64,000 nt of DNA, from positions 248,001-312,000 of the forward strand of contig NZ_BBWQ01000018.1 in NCBI RefSeq assembly GCF_001463885.1, read 5' to 3'. The notes under the pieces are model-generated. The model was not told the origin of the DNA and made no database searches. It saw nothing but the letters and a program-made list of their open reading frames with translations. Shown piece by piece: positions 16,313 to 25,913 of this stretch. Position 1 is the first letter of the stretch. Each line of letters starts with the position of its first letter. A program made the position numbers and the translations under genes. This stretch comes from Aureimonas altamirensis. GTDB lineage: Bacteria; Pseudomonadota; Alphaproteobacteria; Rhizobiales; Rhizobiaceae.

Positions 16313-17716
16313 TTGATGGTGGCGGGCGATCCGCACAGGATGGCGGGCAAGAAGCGCGCCGGGATGCCCATGAAGACGAAGCCGAAAGTCCTGATCGTCA
16401 GTGAAAATGCGTCGATGATGTTCGGCGGCGAGGCGTCGTTGCCGTGGCATTATTTTACCCGGCTGCGGGGACGGGGCGTCGATACGTGGCTGGTCGTGCA
16501 CGAGCGCACCCGCGCCGAGCTTGCGCGCCTGGCGCCGGAGGCGCTGGACCGTATCCATTTCATTCCGGACAACCGCTTCAACATCGTCTGCTGGAAGATG
16601 GGGGCGAAGATGCCGGCCCAGCTTGGCGATATCACCTTCGGCTACGCCAGCCGCATCGCCAACCAGATCGAGGCGCGCCGCATCGTGCGCCGTCTCGTAC
16701 GCGAGCATGGCATCGGCGTGGTCCACCAGCCTATTCCCGTATCCCCGCGCGAGCCGTCGCTGATGGTCGATGTCGGGGCGCCGGTGGTGATGGGGCCGAT
16801 GAACGGCAACATGTCCTACCCGCCGGCGATGAAGGCCAAGGCCGGGGGCGCGGTGCAGAAGATACTGGGCTCGGCACGGACCCTTTCCAACCATGTGCAT
16901 GGCCTGATGCGCGGCAAGCGCGAGGCCGCGCTGCTTCTTGTGGCCAACCAGCGTACGCGCCTGGGCCTGCCGCCGAAATGCCGTGGCGCGGTGGTGGAAC
17001 TGGTGGAGAACGGCATCGACACCGAACTCTGGCAACCGCGAAGCGTGGCCTTGTCCGGCACAGCGGGAGGCATGCGCCTGTTGTTTCTTGGCCGGCTGGT
17101 GGACTGGAAGGCGGTGGACATCGTCCTGGAAGCGGTGGGGCGTCTGCCGCCGCATGGCGGCGTGACGCTGGATATCATCGGCGATGGGCCCATGCGCCAG
17201 CCTCTGCAGGCTCTCACGGAGCAACTCGGCCTCAAGGAACGGGTCCGCTTCCACGGTTTCCTGCCGCAACCCGAATGCGCCGCGGCGATGCGCAACGCCG
17301 ACGCGCTCGTCTTGCCGAGCCTCTACGAGTGCGGAGGCGCGGTGGTGCTGGAGGCTATGGCGGCGGGCGTTCCGGTGATCGCCACCGCGTGGGGAGGGCC
17401 GCTGGATTATCTGGATGCAAGCTGCGGTATCCTGATCGAGCCCACCAGCCGCGACGATCTCGTGGCCGGTTTTGCCGCGGCCATAGGGCAATTGGCCTCC
17501 CAGCCGGAGCGGCGTGCCGCCATGGGGCAGGCCGGGCGCAACAGGGCGCTGCGCAACTTCGACTGGGACGACAAGATCAGCCGCATGCTGGTGCTTTACG
17601 AGGCGGTTGCGGCCGGGCGGCCGATAACCGACGCGGACGTCGAGCCGACACGTCCGGCGGACAGGCTGGTGCAGCACCAGTTCATGCTTCGGCCGTCGGC
17701 ACACCAGGAATCCTGA
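16313..17716 (+). CDS. Glycosyltransferase family 4 protein
   Basis: A GT-B-fold glycosyltransferase of family GT4, up to 467 residues, likely transferring a sugar from a nucleotide donor. The C-terminal half has RLLFLGRLVDWKAVDIVLEA, GDGPMRQPLQAL and the EX7E-type donor site at YECGGAVVLEAMAAGVPV. The N-terminal half starts with KVLIVSENASMMFGGEASL, a usual acceptor-domain opening. Starts at 16313, 16364 or 16370 are all possible; the later ATG pair fits homologous N-termini better but lacks a clear ribosome-binding site, so the longest was kept. No other polysaccharide genes are near, so acceptor and product are unknown. Confidence 0.83.
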   Translation: MMVAGDPHRMAGKKRAGMPMKTKPKVLIVSENASMMFGGEASLPWHYFTRLRGRGVDTWLVVHERTRAELARLAPEALDRIHFIPDNRFNIVCWKMGAKMPAQLGDITFGYASRIANQIEARRIVRRLVREHGIGVVHQPIPVSPREPSLMVDVGAPVVMGPMNGNMSYPPAMKAKAGGAVQKILGSARTLSNHVHGLMRGKREAALLLVANQRTRLGLPPKCRGAVVELVENGIDTELWQPRSVALSGTAGGMRLLFLGRLVDWKAVDIVLEAVGRLPPHGGVTLDIIGDGPMRQPLQALTEQLGLKERVRFHGFLPQPECAAAMRNADALVLPSLYECGGAVVLEAMAAGVPVIATAWGGPLDYLDASCGILIEPTSRDDLVAGFAAAIGQLASQPERRAAMGQAGRNRALRNFDWDDKISRMLVLYEAVAAGRPITDADVEPTRPADRLVQHQFMLRPSAHQES

Positions 17717-17724
17717 AACGCCGG

Positions 17725-20700
17725 TCAGCGCTTGCTGGCGCCGAACCCGCCGGCAATGGGCGTGACGACCGTCACCGCCTCGCCGGCCTCCAGCACCGTC
17801 TGGTCGCAGGCCTTCAGCACTTCGATCGACCCATCCAGCCGCCGCACCTCGGTGCGCCCGCATTCGCCGGCAGCGCCACCCATGATGCCATTCGGCGCGA
17901 TGGAGCGATGCGAGGACAGAATTGCGCAATCCATGCGTTGCAGGAAGCGGATGGTGCGCGTGGTGCCCTGGCCGGGTTCGAAGGCGCTGTCGCCGCGCTC
18001 ACCCCGGCGCAGGCCGAACCTTTCCAGCATCACCGGATAGCGCATTTCCAGAATTTCCGGGTCGGTCAGGCGCGAGTTGGTCATGTGCACGTGCACGCCC
18101 GACGTTCCGGAAAAGCCGCGCCCGTCATTGGTGCGCCCGGCGGGCGAGCCCGAGCAGATCGTCTCGTAATACTGGTACTCGTTGTTGCCGAAAGTCAGGT
18201 TGTTCATCGTGCCCTGGCTGTTGGCGATCGCGTCCAGCGCGCCGAAGATGGCGTTGGTGACATGCTGTGAGGTCTCGACATTGCCGGCCACCACCGCGCG
18301 CGGATAGGCGGGCTTGAGCATCGAGCCTTCCGGCACGATGATGCGGATTGGCCGCAGACACCCGGCATTCATCGGGATCGGCGCTTCCACCATGACGCGG
18401 AAGCAGTACAGGACGGCGGCGCGTGTAACCGGCTCCGGTGCATTGAAATTGTTGGCGATGGCGTCCGATGTCCCGGTGAAGTCCACGGTCGCGGTACGGC
18501 TGTCGCGATCGACGGTGATCCTGACCTTGATGGTCTGTCCTGTGTCGGTGTCGTAGCTGTATTCGCAGTCGTCGAGCCGCCCGATCAGCCGCGCCACCTC
18601 TTCGGCGGCGTTGTCCTGCACATGGCCCATATAGGCTTCCACGGCAGGCAGGCCGAACTCGGCCACCATGCGGCGCAGTTCCGCGGCGCCGCGCTCGTTG
18701 GCGGCGATCTGCGCCTTCATGTCGGCAATGTTCTGCGCCGGGTTGCGGGCCGGGTAGGGATGTTCGGTCAACAGCTTTCGCAGGTCGTCCTCCTGGAAGA
18801 CACCGTCCGCGACAAGCCGGAAATTGTCGATCAGGATGCCTTCCTCGTCCACGGTCGTGGCCAGCGGCGTCATCGAACCGGGCGCCGTGCCGCCGACATC
18901 GGCATGGTGACCGCGCGAGGCGACCCAGAAGATGATCCGCTTTCCGGCATCGTCGAAGACCGGGCTGACCACCGTGATGTCGGGCAGATGGGTGCCGCCA
19001 TTATAGGGGGCGTTCAGCGCGTAAACGTCGCCCGGCCTGATCGCGCCCTCGTTCAGCCGGATCACGGTTTCCACCGAACGATCCATCGAACCCAGATGCA
19101 CCGGCATATGCGGCGCATTGGCCACGAGCGCGCCGCCGGCATCGAAAACGGCGCAGGAGAAATCCAGCCGCTCCTTGATGTTCACGGAGTGGGCCGTGTT
19201 CTGCAGCGCCACGCCCATCTGCTCGGCGATGGCCATGAAAAGGTTGTTGAACACTTCCAGCAGGATCGGGTCTGCCTGCTCGGTGCCGATGGCACCGGCC
19301 CGCACCATCTTTTCGTGCCGCTTCAGCACGATGTGGTCGGCCGCCGTCAGGCGCGCCGTCCAGCCCGGTTCGATCACCACGGTCTGGTTCGGCTCGATGA
19401 TCAGGGCAGGGCCGCGCACGGCGTCGCCGGCGGCAAGGCCCTCGCGGCGGAAGATCCCGGCCTCGTGCCATGCGCCGCCGGAAAAGAACCGGGCGCGCTC
19501 GTCGCTATGCGCCTCGCGCTCGGCATCCGACCCCGCCTCGGCCACGCTGTCCTCGGCCTGCCGGTCCCAGCCTTCCACCTCGACGGCCTCGACCGTGATG
19601 GGCTTGCCCGGCGTGATGAAGCCGAACTGCGCCTTGTGCATCGCCTCGAAAGCAGTTCTGGCGGCGTCCTCGTCGCCATCGAAGGGTACGTCCAGCGTCG
19701 TGTCGGTTCCGTCGTAGCGCAGGTGCAGCTTGGTGCGCGTCTGCGTTGCCTCGGTTGGCACGCCCTGCTCGGCAAGTTCGGTCAGGACGGCTGTGCGCAA
19801 CTCGCCCGAAAGGGCGGCAACGGCCTCGCGGCTGGCCGCACCGAAGGGCCGGACAAGCCCCTGCTGGCGGCTGGCGGTCACGGTGGCAAGGCCCATGCCA
19901 TAGGCCGAAAGCAGGCCGGACAGGGGATGCAGCAGGATATGCTCCATGCCCAGCGCATCGGCAACGAGACAGGCGTGCTGCCCACCCGCGCCGCCGAACG
20001 AATTGAGCAGATAGCGCGTCACGTCATAGCCGCGCTGGACGCTGATCTTCTTGATGGCGTTGGCCATGTTTTCGACGGCGATGGTCAGGAAGCCTTCCGC
20101 CACCTCTTCGGCCGAGCGTCCTTCGCCGGCCGTGGCGGCGATTTCGGCAAACTTGGATGCGACCGTCTCGCGGTCTAGGGGCTGGTCCTGCCCTGGCCCG
20201 AAGATCGAAGGGAAGTACCGCGGATTGAGCTTGCCCAGCATCACGTTGGCGTCGGTCACCGTCAAAGGCCCGCCGCGCCGATAAGCGGCCGGGCCCGGGT
20301 CGGCGCCGGCGGAATCCGGCCCGACGCGGAAGCGGCCCTTTTCGGCATGCAGGATCGAGCCGCCTCCGGCGGCTACCGTATGGATGCGCATCATCGGCGC
20401 GCGGATCCGCACCCCGGCGACTTCGGTGTCGAAGGCGCGCTCATACTCGCCGGCCGAATGGGCGACATCGGTGGAAGTGCCGCCCATGTCGAAACCGATG
20501 ACGCGCGAGAAACCGGCCTGGCCTGCCGTGCGCACCATGCCGACGACGCCGCCGGCTGGGCCAGACAGGATGGCGTCCTTGCCGCGAAACCGGTCGGCGG
20601 CCGTCAGCCCGCCGGAAGACATCATGAATTGCAGCGTGGGGCCGGGCTCTCCGGCCGGAGTGGCGCCCAGCGTGCGCGCCACGCGTGAGACATAGCGGCC

Positions 20701-21360
20701 GAGGATCGGCGATAGATAGGCGTCGACAACCGTCGTGTCGCCCCGGCCGACCAGCTTGATGAGCGGCGACACTTCATGGCTGACCGAAACCTGCGCAAAG
20801 CCGAGCGAGCGTACAAGCTCGGCCACGGCAACCTCGTGCTGCGGGTTCGTCCAGGCATGCATGAGCACGATGGCAACGGCGTCGAAGCCATCCTTGCGCG
20901 CGGCCTCCAATGCCGGGCGCAGCGAATCCAGATCGAGCGGGCGCTCCACCGTGCCATCCGCCATCAGCCGCTCAGGCACCTCCTCGACCCGCTCGTAGAG
21001 CTGCTCGGGCAGGATGATCTCCTTGGCGAAGATATCGGGCCGTGCCTGATAAGCGATCCGGAGCTGGTCGCGCAGCCCCTCCGTGATCAGCAGGAGCGTG
21101 CGCTCGCCCTTGCGCTCCAGAAGCGCATTCGTGGCGACCGTCGTTCCCATGCGCACCGTGCCGACGCGCCCGGCTGGAATAGGGGCTCCGGCCTCGACGC
21201 CGATCAGGCGGCGGATGCCCTCGATGGCTGCATCCTCGTAGGCCTCCGGGTTTTCGGACAGGAGCTTCATCGGATGCAGTTCGCCCGATGGCGCGCGGCC
21301 GATGACGTCGGTGAAGGTGCCCCCGCGGTCGATCCAGAAATCCCACATGCGCTCTGACAT
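17725..21360 (-). CDS. Single-chain 5-oxoprolinase/hydantoinase (HyuA-HyuB fusion)
   Basis: A 1211-residue ATP-dependent amidohydrolase of the 5-oxoprolinase/hydantoinase family. Residues ~1-660 form the HyuA-like part ([13 protein letters not shown] at the start, [17 protein letters not shown], then the ASKHA-type [18 protein letters not shown]). Residues ~690-1211 form the HyuB-like part ([45 protein letters not shown]). Length and fusion match 5-oxoprolinase, which opens pyroglutamate to glutamate with ATP; acetone or hydantoin relatives keep the halves separate. ATG 21360 has GGTGGAG nine bases upstream; an in-frame GTG lies at 21375. It is divergent from a TRAP transporter that may import its substrate. 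Confidence 0.88.
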   Translation of the reverse strand: MSERMWDFWIDRGGTFTDVIGRAPSGELHPMKLLSENPEAYEDAAIEGIRRLIGVEAGAPIPAGRVGTVRMGTTVATNALLERKGERTLLLITEGLRDQLRIAYQARPDIFAKEIILPEQLYERVEEVPERLMADGTVERPLDLDSLRPALEAARKDGFDAVAIVLMHAWTNPQHEVAVAELVRSLGFAQVSVSHEVSPLIKLVGRGDTTVVDAYLSPILGRYVSRVARTLGATPAGEPGPTLQFMMSSGGLTAADRFRGKDAILSGPAGGVVGMVRTAGQAGFSRVIGFDMGGTSTDVAHSAGEYERAFDTEVAGVRIRAPMMRIHTVAAGGGSILHAEKGRFRVGPDSAGADPGPAAYRRGGPLTVTDANVMLGKLNPRYFPSIFGPGQDQPLDRETVASKFAEIAATAGEGRSAEEVAEGFLTIAVENMANAIKKISVQRGYDVTRYLLNSFGGAGGQHACLVADALGMEHILLHPLSGLLSAYGMGLATVTASRQQGLVRPFGAASREAVAALSGELRTAVLTELAEQGVPTEATQTRTKLHLRYDGTDTTLDVPFDGDEDAARTAFEAMHKAQFGFITPGKPITVEAVEVEGWDRQAEDSVAEAGSDAEREAHSDERARFFSGGAWHEAGIFRREGLAAGDAVRGPALIIEPNQTVVIEPGWTARLTAADHIVLKRHEKMVRAGAIGTEQADPILLEVFNNLFMAIAEQMGVALQNTAHSVNIKERLDFSCAVFDAGGALVANAPHMPVHLGSMDRSVETVIRLNEGAIRPGDVYALNAPYNGGTHLPDITVVSPVFDDAGKRIIFWVASRGHHADVGGTAPGSMTPLATTVDEEGILIDNFRLVADGVFQEDDLRKLLTEHPYPARNPAQNIADMKAQIAANERGAAELRRMVAEFGLPAVEAYMGHVQDNAAEEVARLIGRLDDCEYSYDTDTGQTIKVRITVDRDSRTATVDFTGTSDAIANNFNAPEPVTRAAVLYCFRVMVEAPIPMNAGCLRPIRIIVPEGSMLKPAYPRAVVAGNVETSQHVTNAIFGALDAIANSQGTMNNLTFGNNEYQYYETICSGSPAGRTNDGRGFSGTSGVHVHMTNSRLTDPEILEMRYPVMLERFGLRRGERGDSAFEPGQGTTRTIRFLQRMDCAILSSHRSIAPNGIMGGAAGECGRTEVRRLDGSIEVLKACDQTVLEAGEAVTVVTPIAGGFGASKR

Positions 21361-21396
21361 AGCCCCAATCTCCACCTGCCGACATCACGTCGATAA

Positions 21397-21408
21397 TTTG
21401 TTGACAAA
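21397..21408. promoter_or_regulatory. Candidate operator between oxoprolinase and TRAP genes
   Basis: TTTGTTGACAAA is a dyad with arms TTTGT/ACAAA around a two-base centre in the 145-base divergent gap. The TTGT-nn-ACAA form resembles sites of GntR/FCD-type repressors, but no GntR gene is close; the only local regulator is the MarR-like protein at 24381. It could control both directions. Confidence 0.4.
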
Positions 21409-21505
21409 ATGCGGACGTGTAAGTCAAGCTCTGTTTTTAAGCATGCACATTTGGTAATCGGCGACGACGCCGGGTGCCCCATCCATCGGAACAGGGAAGC
21501 AACGC

Positions 21506-22483
21506 ATGACCAATCTCATTCGTGTCGGCCTCATCGGCGCCGCCTGCCTGACCCTCGGTGCGGCCTCCGCCCGGGCAGAAAACTGGGATATGCCGACGCC
21601 CTATGCAGACGGCATCTTCCACACGCAGAACATAGCGGAGTTTGCGGCCGACGTGGGCGAGGCGACGGATGGCGATGTCACCATCACGGTCCATTCGGCC
21701 AACTCGCTGTTCGGCCATGCCGAGATCCGCGATGCGGTGCGCGACGGGCTGGTGCCGATCGGCGAGTTTCTGCTGTCGCGCCTGGCCAACGAAGATCCGA
21801 TCTTCGCGCTGGACTCGATCCCGTTTCTCGCCTCGTCCTATGAGGAGTCCGAAGCGCTGTGGGCGGCCTCGCGCGAGGCCGTTTCGGCCAAGCTGGCAGA
21901 GCAGGGGCTGACACTGCTCTATGCCGTGCCCTGGCCCGGCCAGAGCCTGTATCTCAAGCAGGAAATCACCGATCCGGCGCAGCTCCAGGGGCTTAATTTC
22001 CGCGCCTACAACGTTGCCACCGAGCGCCTCGCCACGCTTGTCGGCGCGACACCGACGCAGGTGGAGGAAACCGATGTCGCAACGGCCTTCTCCACCGGCC
22101 GCGTCGAGGCGATGATCACCTCGCCGTCCACCGGCGCCAACGCCAAGGCATGGGATTTCGTCAGCAACTTCATCGACGTTCAGGCCTGGCTGCCGAAGAA
22201 TGTCGTCGTGGTCAACACCGACATGTTCGACGCGCTCAACCAGGAAGACCGGGACGCCATCCTGGCGGCGGCGGCTGCGGCGGAAACCCGCGGCTGGGAT
22301 TTGTCGCGGGCCGAGAACGACCAGAAGATCGCCGAGCTCGAGGCCGGCGGCATGGTCGTGTCGCAGCCGTCCGAGGCACTGGCCGCGAAGCTGCAGGAGG
22401 TCGGCGCCACGATGACGGCCGAGTGGGAGCAACAGGCGGGCGACGAAGGCCGCGCCGTGGTCGAGGCTTATCGCAACCGTTGA
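21506..22483 (+). CDS. TRAP transporter substrate-binding protein (DctP family)
   Basis: A 325-residue periplasmic receptor of a TRAP transporter, which picks up small carboxylates for sodium-driven uptake. A signal peptide is evident (LIRVGLIGAACLTLGAAS, cleavage after ARA before ENWDMP). The DctP fold shows in GVPWPGQ-like AVPWPGQSLYLKQEI, LNFRAYNVATERL with the conserved Arg that binds the substrate carboxylate, and VEAMITSPSTG. It opens the operon binding protein, small permease, large permease, regulator, permease-like protein. The oxoprolinase divergent from it makes pyroglutamate or a similar cyclic carboxylate a reasonable guess. Confidence 0.9.
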   Translation: MTNLIRVGLIGAACLTLGAASARAENWDMPTPYADGIFHTQNIAEFAADVGEATDGDVTITVHSANSLFGHAEIRDAVRDGLVPIGEFLLSRLANEDPIFALDSIPFLASSYEESEALWAASREAVSAKLAEQGLTLLYAVPWPGQSLYLKQEITDPAQLQGLNFRAYNVATERLATLVGATPTQVEETDVATAFSTGRVEAMITSPSTGANAKAWDFVSNFIDVQAWLPKNVVVVNTDMFDALNQEDRDAILAAAAAAETRGWDLSRAENDQKIAELEAGGMVVSQPSEALAAKLQEVGATMTAEWEQQAGDEGRAVVEAYRNR

Positions 22484-22546
22484 TTTCAGCGTGCGGGCGG
22501 CCTGCGGGCCGTCCGAGCCCTGACCCCTGCTGGAGACGACATCCCT

Positions 22547-23107
22547 ATGCGCAAGGCACTCGACGCCCTCTACGGCGTCTCTCTTATCGGCGCCTGTCTA
22601 TCGATGGTGCTGATTGCGGCTCTCGTCTCCGTCCAGGTTCTGGGGCGGGTTGTGGACAGGGCCGCCGTGCTTTTCGGAGGGGCGCGATACGGCTTTGCCA
22701 TCCCTTCTCTGGCCGAGATCGGCGGCTTCCTGTTCGTGGCCTCGGCATTTCTGGCGCTGCCCGCCGCGCTGCGCTCGGCGGGACATGTCCGCGTTACGCT
22801 GGCGTTGCGCCTGTTCGGCGACCGGGGAGACAGGGTCATGTCCATCCTCGTCCTGGTCGTCGGCCTTTGCCTTGCCGCCTTCGCCGCCTGGGCGATCGGC
22901 GTCCAGACCTTCGCCTCCTTCCAGCGCGGTTCGGTTTCCTATGGGCTGGTCGCGATTTCGCTTTGGATTCCGCAAGCCGTCATGACGCTGGGCCTGACGA
23001 TCTTCGTCATCGCCCTTCTGGACGAGCTGGTCACGGCGCTGTCGGGCCAGGAGCCTGCCTTCCGCCGCATCGAAAAGGAACGTGAGACCGGCGAGGGGGC
23101 CCACTGA
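22547..23107 (+). CDS. TRAP transporter small permease (DctQ family)
   Basis: A 186-residue membrane protein with four hydrophobic segments, the size and topology of DctQ, which pairs with the large permease. Stretches ALVSVQVLGRVVD, FVASAFLALPAALRSAGHVRVTL and the C-terminal IPQAVMTLGLTIFVIALLDELV are typical. The stop overlaps the next start as TGATG. Confidence 0.88.
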   Translation: MRKALDALYGVSLIGACLSMVLIAALVSVQVLGRVVDRAAVLFGGARYGFAIPSLAEIGGFLFVASAFLALPAALRSAGHVRVTLALRLFGDRGDRVMSILVLVVGLCLAAFAAWAIGVQTFASFQRGSVSYGLVAISLWIPQAVMTLGLTIFVIALLDELVTALSGQEPAFRRIEKERETGEGAH

Positions 23108-24411
23108 TGGATATCGGTCTGCTTTCGCTCATTCTCGTCGTCGTCCTGTTCGGCCTGCTGCTTTGCGGGCTTTGGGTCGGCTTCGCGCTGATGGCGGTTG
23201 GCCTCGTCGCCATGGAGATCGCGTTGTCCGCGCCTGTCGCCTCCGTCTTTGCGCGGCGTGTCTGGGGGTCCATGAACTCATGGGACCTGACGGCGTTGCC
23301 GATGTTCATCTGGATGGGAGAAATCCTGTTCCGGTCGCGCCTGTCGGCCAACCTGTTCGGTGGGCTGGCGCCTTTCACGCGCCGGCTGCCCGGCGGCCTC
23401 CTGCACGTCAACGTCCTCGGCTGCGCGCTCTTTGCCTGTGTGTCGGGGTCCTCGGCGGCCACGACGGCCACCGTCGGGCGCATGTCGCTGCCGGAGCTGA
23501 AAAGCCGGGGCTACGATAATTCGCTCGCCATCGGCACCCTTGCCGGGTCGGGCACGTTCGGCTTCCTGATCCCCCCGTCGATCATCATGATCGTCTATGG
23601 CGCGGCGACGGAGCAGAGCATCGCCCGGCTGTTCCTGGCCGGAATCGGTCCGGCCATCCTTCTGGCCATCCTGTTTTCCGGTTTCGTGATGATCTGGGCG
23701 AGCCTCAATCGCGACAAGCTGCCCCCGCCCGAGCCGGCGCCAAGCTGGGCCGAACGGGGGCGGGCGCTGGGCATGCTGCTGCCGACCGTGCTTCTGATCG
23801 CAGCGGTGATCGGCTCCATCTATGCGGGCCTTGCATCGCCGACGGAGGCTGCCGTCATCGGCGTGGTCGGCTCGCTCCTCATTGCCGGCCTGTCGGGCGG
23901 GCTCGACAGGGAAAGCTTCGTTTCGGCCCTGCGCGGCGCGGCGATCACCAGTTGCATGATCGCCTTCATCCTGGCGGGCGCGTCCTTCCTGACGATCGCG
24001 ATGGGCTTCACCGGAATTCCGCGCAGCCTTGCCAGCATGATCGGCGAGATGGGCCTGTCGCCCTATGCGCTGATCGCTGTGCTTCTGGTGTTCTTCATCA
24101 TCATCGGCTGCTTCCTGGATGGCATTTCCATCGTGGTCCTGACGACATCCGTCATCCTGCCGATGGTTCTTGCCGCCGGGATCGACCCCATCTGGTTCGG
24201 CATCTTCCTGGTGCTGGTGGTGGAGATGAGCCAGATAACGCCCCCTGTCGGGTTCAATCTCTTCGTCATACAGTCGATCACCGGGCAGAATATTTTCCGC
24301 ATCGCGTATTATGCGCTGCCCTTCTTCTTCCTTCTGGTGCTGGCAACCGCCATCATCACGATCTTTCCGGGAATTGCGCTATGGCTTCCGGGCACGATGA
24401 TGAGCAATTGA
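23107..24411 (+). CDS. TRAP transporter large permease (DctM family)
   Basis: A 434-residue transport subunit with about a dozen hydrophobic segments. Family hallmarks: the first-half SGSSAATTATVGRMSLPEL loop, SGTFGFLIPPSIIMIVYG, and the C-terminal ITPPVGFNLFVIQSITG. It starts one base inside the small-permease stop, and a regulator gene begins 31 bases before its own end, so all are cotranscribed. Confidence 0.93.
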   Translation: MDIGLLSLILVVVLFGLLLCGLWVGFALMAVGLVAMEIALSAPVASVFARRVWGSMNSWDLTALPMFIWMGEILFRSRLSANLFGGLAPFTRRLPGGLLHVNVLGCALFACVSGSSAATTATVGRMSLPELKSRGYDNSLAIGTLAGSGTFGFLIPPSIIMIVYGAATEQSIARLFLAGIGPAILLAILFSGFVMIWASLNRDKLPPPEPAPSWAERGRALGMLLPTVLLIAAVIGSIYAGLASPTEAAVIGVVGSLLIAGLSGGLDRESFVSALRGAAITSCMIAFILAGASFLTIAMGFTGIPRSLASMIGEMGLSPYALIAVLLVFFIIIGCFLDGISIVVLTTSVILPMVLAAGIDPIWFGIFLVLVVEMSQITPPVGFNLFVIQSITGQNIFRIAYYALPFFFLLVLATAIITIFPGIALWLPGTMMSN

Positions 24412-24926
24412 CGGCGAGCGTCGGCATCGGGCCGGTCGTCTCGTCGGCGCATCTGGCCGATTCCGACCTGCCGGCTTTGTCGGAGTTCGAGTTTGCGCTG
24501 ACCATGTCCAGCCATGCCTTCCAGCGCTGGATCGTCCGTTGCACGGCGGCGGCCGGGGGCCCGACCATGTCGCCGATGGAAGTGCTGATCGCGCATCTCG
24601 TGCATCACCGCGCCCGGCCCAAGACGCTGGCCGATATCTGCCTTGTGCTGAATATCGAGGATACGCATCTGGCCAGCTACGCGATCAAGAAACTCGTGGC
24701 GCACGGGCTGGTCGCGACGGGGCGCGACGGCAAGGAAAAGACGGTCTCGATTACCCCCAAGGGCGCGGAGCTGTGCCGTCGCTACCGCGAGGTGCGGGAG
24801 GCGCTCGTCGTGCAGACGGCACGCCAGCTTGGTTTCGAGGCAAGCGAGCTGTCACGCGTGGCGGCGCTGATGCGGGCGCTTTCCGGCGCCTATGACCAGG
24901 CGTCGCGCGCCGCGGCGTCGTTGTAG
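24381..24926 (+). CDS. Winged-helix regulator, MarR-like (COG5631 type)
   Basis: A 181-residue predicted DNA-binding protein. The N-terminal IGPVVSSAHLA and LPALSEFEFALTMSSHAFQRW are shared by a conserved alphaproteobacterial family of MarR-like winged-helix proteins usually found with hydantoinase or transporter genes. The recognition region is LADICLVLNIEDTHLASYAIKKL and the wing LVATGRDGKEKTVSITPKG. The ATG at 24381 overlaps the TRAP permease by 31 bases. Likely local regulator of the TRAP/oxoprolinase genes; the site and ligand are unknown. Confidence 0.78.
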   Translation: MASGHDDEQLTASVGIGPVVSSAHLADSDLPALSEFEFALTMSSHAFQRWIVRCTAAAGGPTMSPMEVLIAHLVHHRARPKTLADICLVLNIEDTHLASYAIKKLVAHGLVATGRDGKEKTVSITPKGAELCRRYREVREALVVQTARQLGFEASELSRVAALMRALSGAYDQASRAAASL

Positions 24927-24929
24927 GGC

Positions 24930-25880
24930 ATGTTGGTCGCGTCTTTTCTGGCGCGCAATGCGCGGCTGGTTCTTGTTGCAGGGCTCGTCGTCGGCATCCT
25001 GGCCCCGAGCCTTGCCGAGTTGCTGCGCCCGGCGGTAGGCCCGACGGTCATCCTGCTGTTGTTCATCGCCGTGCTCCGCATGGGCCCGGAGGGCGTATTG
25101 GCTGGCCTGCGGGGGTTGCCCGACGCCATCGGCAGAACCCTTGTCTTTCAACTGGCCGTCCCGGTGGCCGTCGCGGCCCTTTTTACTGCAGCCGGTGTGC
25201 TGGCTCACCCGATTGCGATGGGGTGCGTGCTGGCGCTGGCCGCACCGCCGATCACCGGCAGCGCCAACATAACGCTGATGGTGGGCGGACAGCCCGGTCC
25301 GGCCTTGCGGCAATTGGTGGTGGGCACACTGCTGCTGCCGCTGACGATCGTCCCGGTGTTCCTGATGGTGCCGGCCTTCGGCTCGCCGCAGGCGGTCATG
25401 CGCTCTGCCGTCGAACTGCTGGCGTTGATCGCGCTGGCAGGTGCGGCGGCGCTTGCACTCAGGCACTTCAGGCTGGTGCGGGGTACGCCGGCCGCGCTTC
25501 TGGTCATGGACGCCTCTGCGGCCTTCCTGCTGGGTGCCGTCGTGGTGGGGCTGATGTCGGCAATCGGGCCTGCGTTGCTGGATCGGCCGTCCATCTTCGT
25601 GGCAACGCTTGGCGCGGCCTTTATCGTCGGCTTCGCGCCGCAGCTTTTGGCCAGCGGGCTGGCGCGCCGAAGCGATCCGGATGCGGCCGCGGCCATCGGC
25701 ATTACGGCAGGCAATCGCAACATGGCGCTTTTTCTCAGCGTCCTGCCGGCTGCAACCGTGGATGATGTCCTGCTGTTCGTCGGCTGCTTCCAGATCCCGA
25801 TGTACCTGACGCCATTTCTGCTGGCGCGATGGTATGGGCGGATCAACCTCGCGCAGCGTCGCGGCGAAGGAGCCGGCTGA
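24930..25880 (+). CDS. BASS-like membrane transporter (bile acid:sodium symporter superfamily)
   Basis: A 316-residue polytopic membrane protein with about nine or ten hydrophobic segments. ALAAPPITGSANITLMVGG and GITAGNRNMALFLSVLP resemble the two crossing-helix motifs of BASS/ArsB-like carriers, so a secondary carrier of an organic anion is likely. It starts three bases after the regulator stop and ends the TRAP operon. It is different from the YfeH-type carrier at 2503. Substrate unknown. Confidence 0.65.
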   Translation: MLVASFLARNARLVLVAGLVVGILAPSLAELLRPAVGPTVILLLFIAVLRMGPEGVLAGLRGLPDAIGRTLVFQLAVPVAVAALFTAAGVLAHPIAMGCVLALAAPPITGSANITLMVGGQPGPALRQLVVGTLLLPLTIVPVFLMVPAFGSPQAVMRSAVELLALIALAGAAALALRHFRLVRGTPAALLVMDASAAFLLGAVVVGLMSAIGPALLDRPSIFVATLGAAFIVGFAPQLLASGLARRSDPDAAAAIGITAGNRNMALFLSVLPAATVDDVLLFVGCFQIPMYLTPFLLARWYGRINLAQRRGEGAG

Positions 25881-25913
25881 ACGGCGTGTCGGCCTTGTTT
25901 GCAGAACCGCGGT

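Noticed and set aside
16444-18270. Long plus-strand open frame (about 600 codons) overlapping the glycosyltransferase and oxoprolinase genes
   Set aside because: It is out of frame with the glycosyltransferase, antisense to the oxoprolinase, and shows low-complexity Arg/Ala/Gly composition with no family motif; a GC-rich shadow.
18622-20178. Plus-strand open frame of about 518 codons inside the oxoprolinase region
   Set aside because: Antisense to continuous HyuA/HyuB domains; no recognisable domain or ribosome-binding site.
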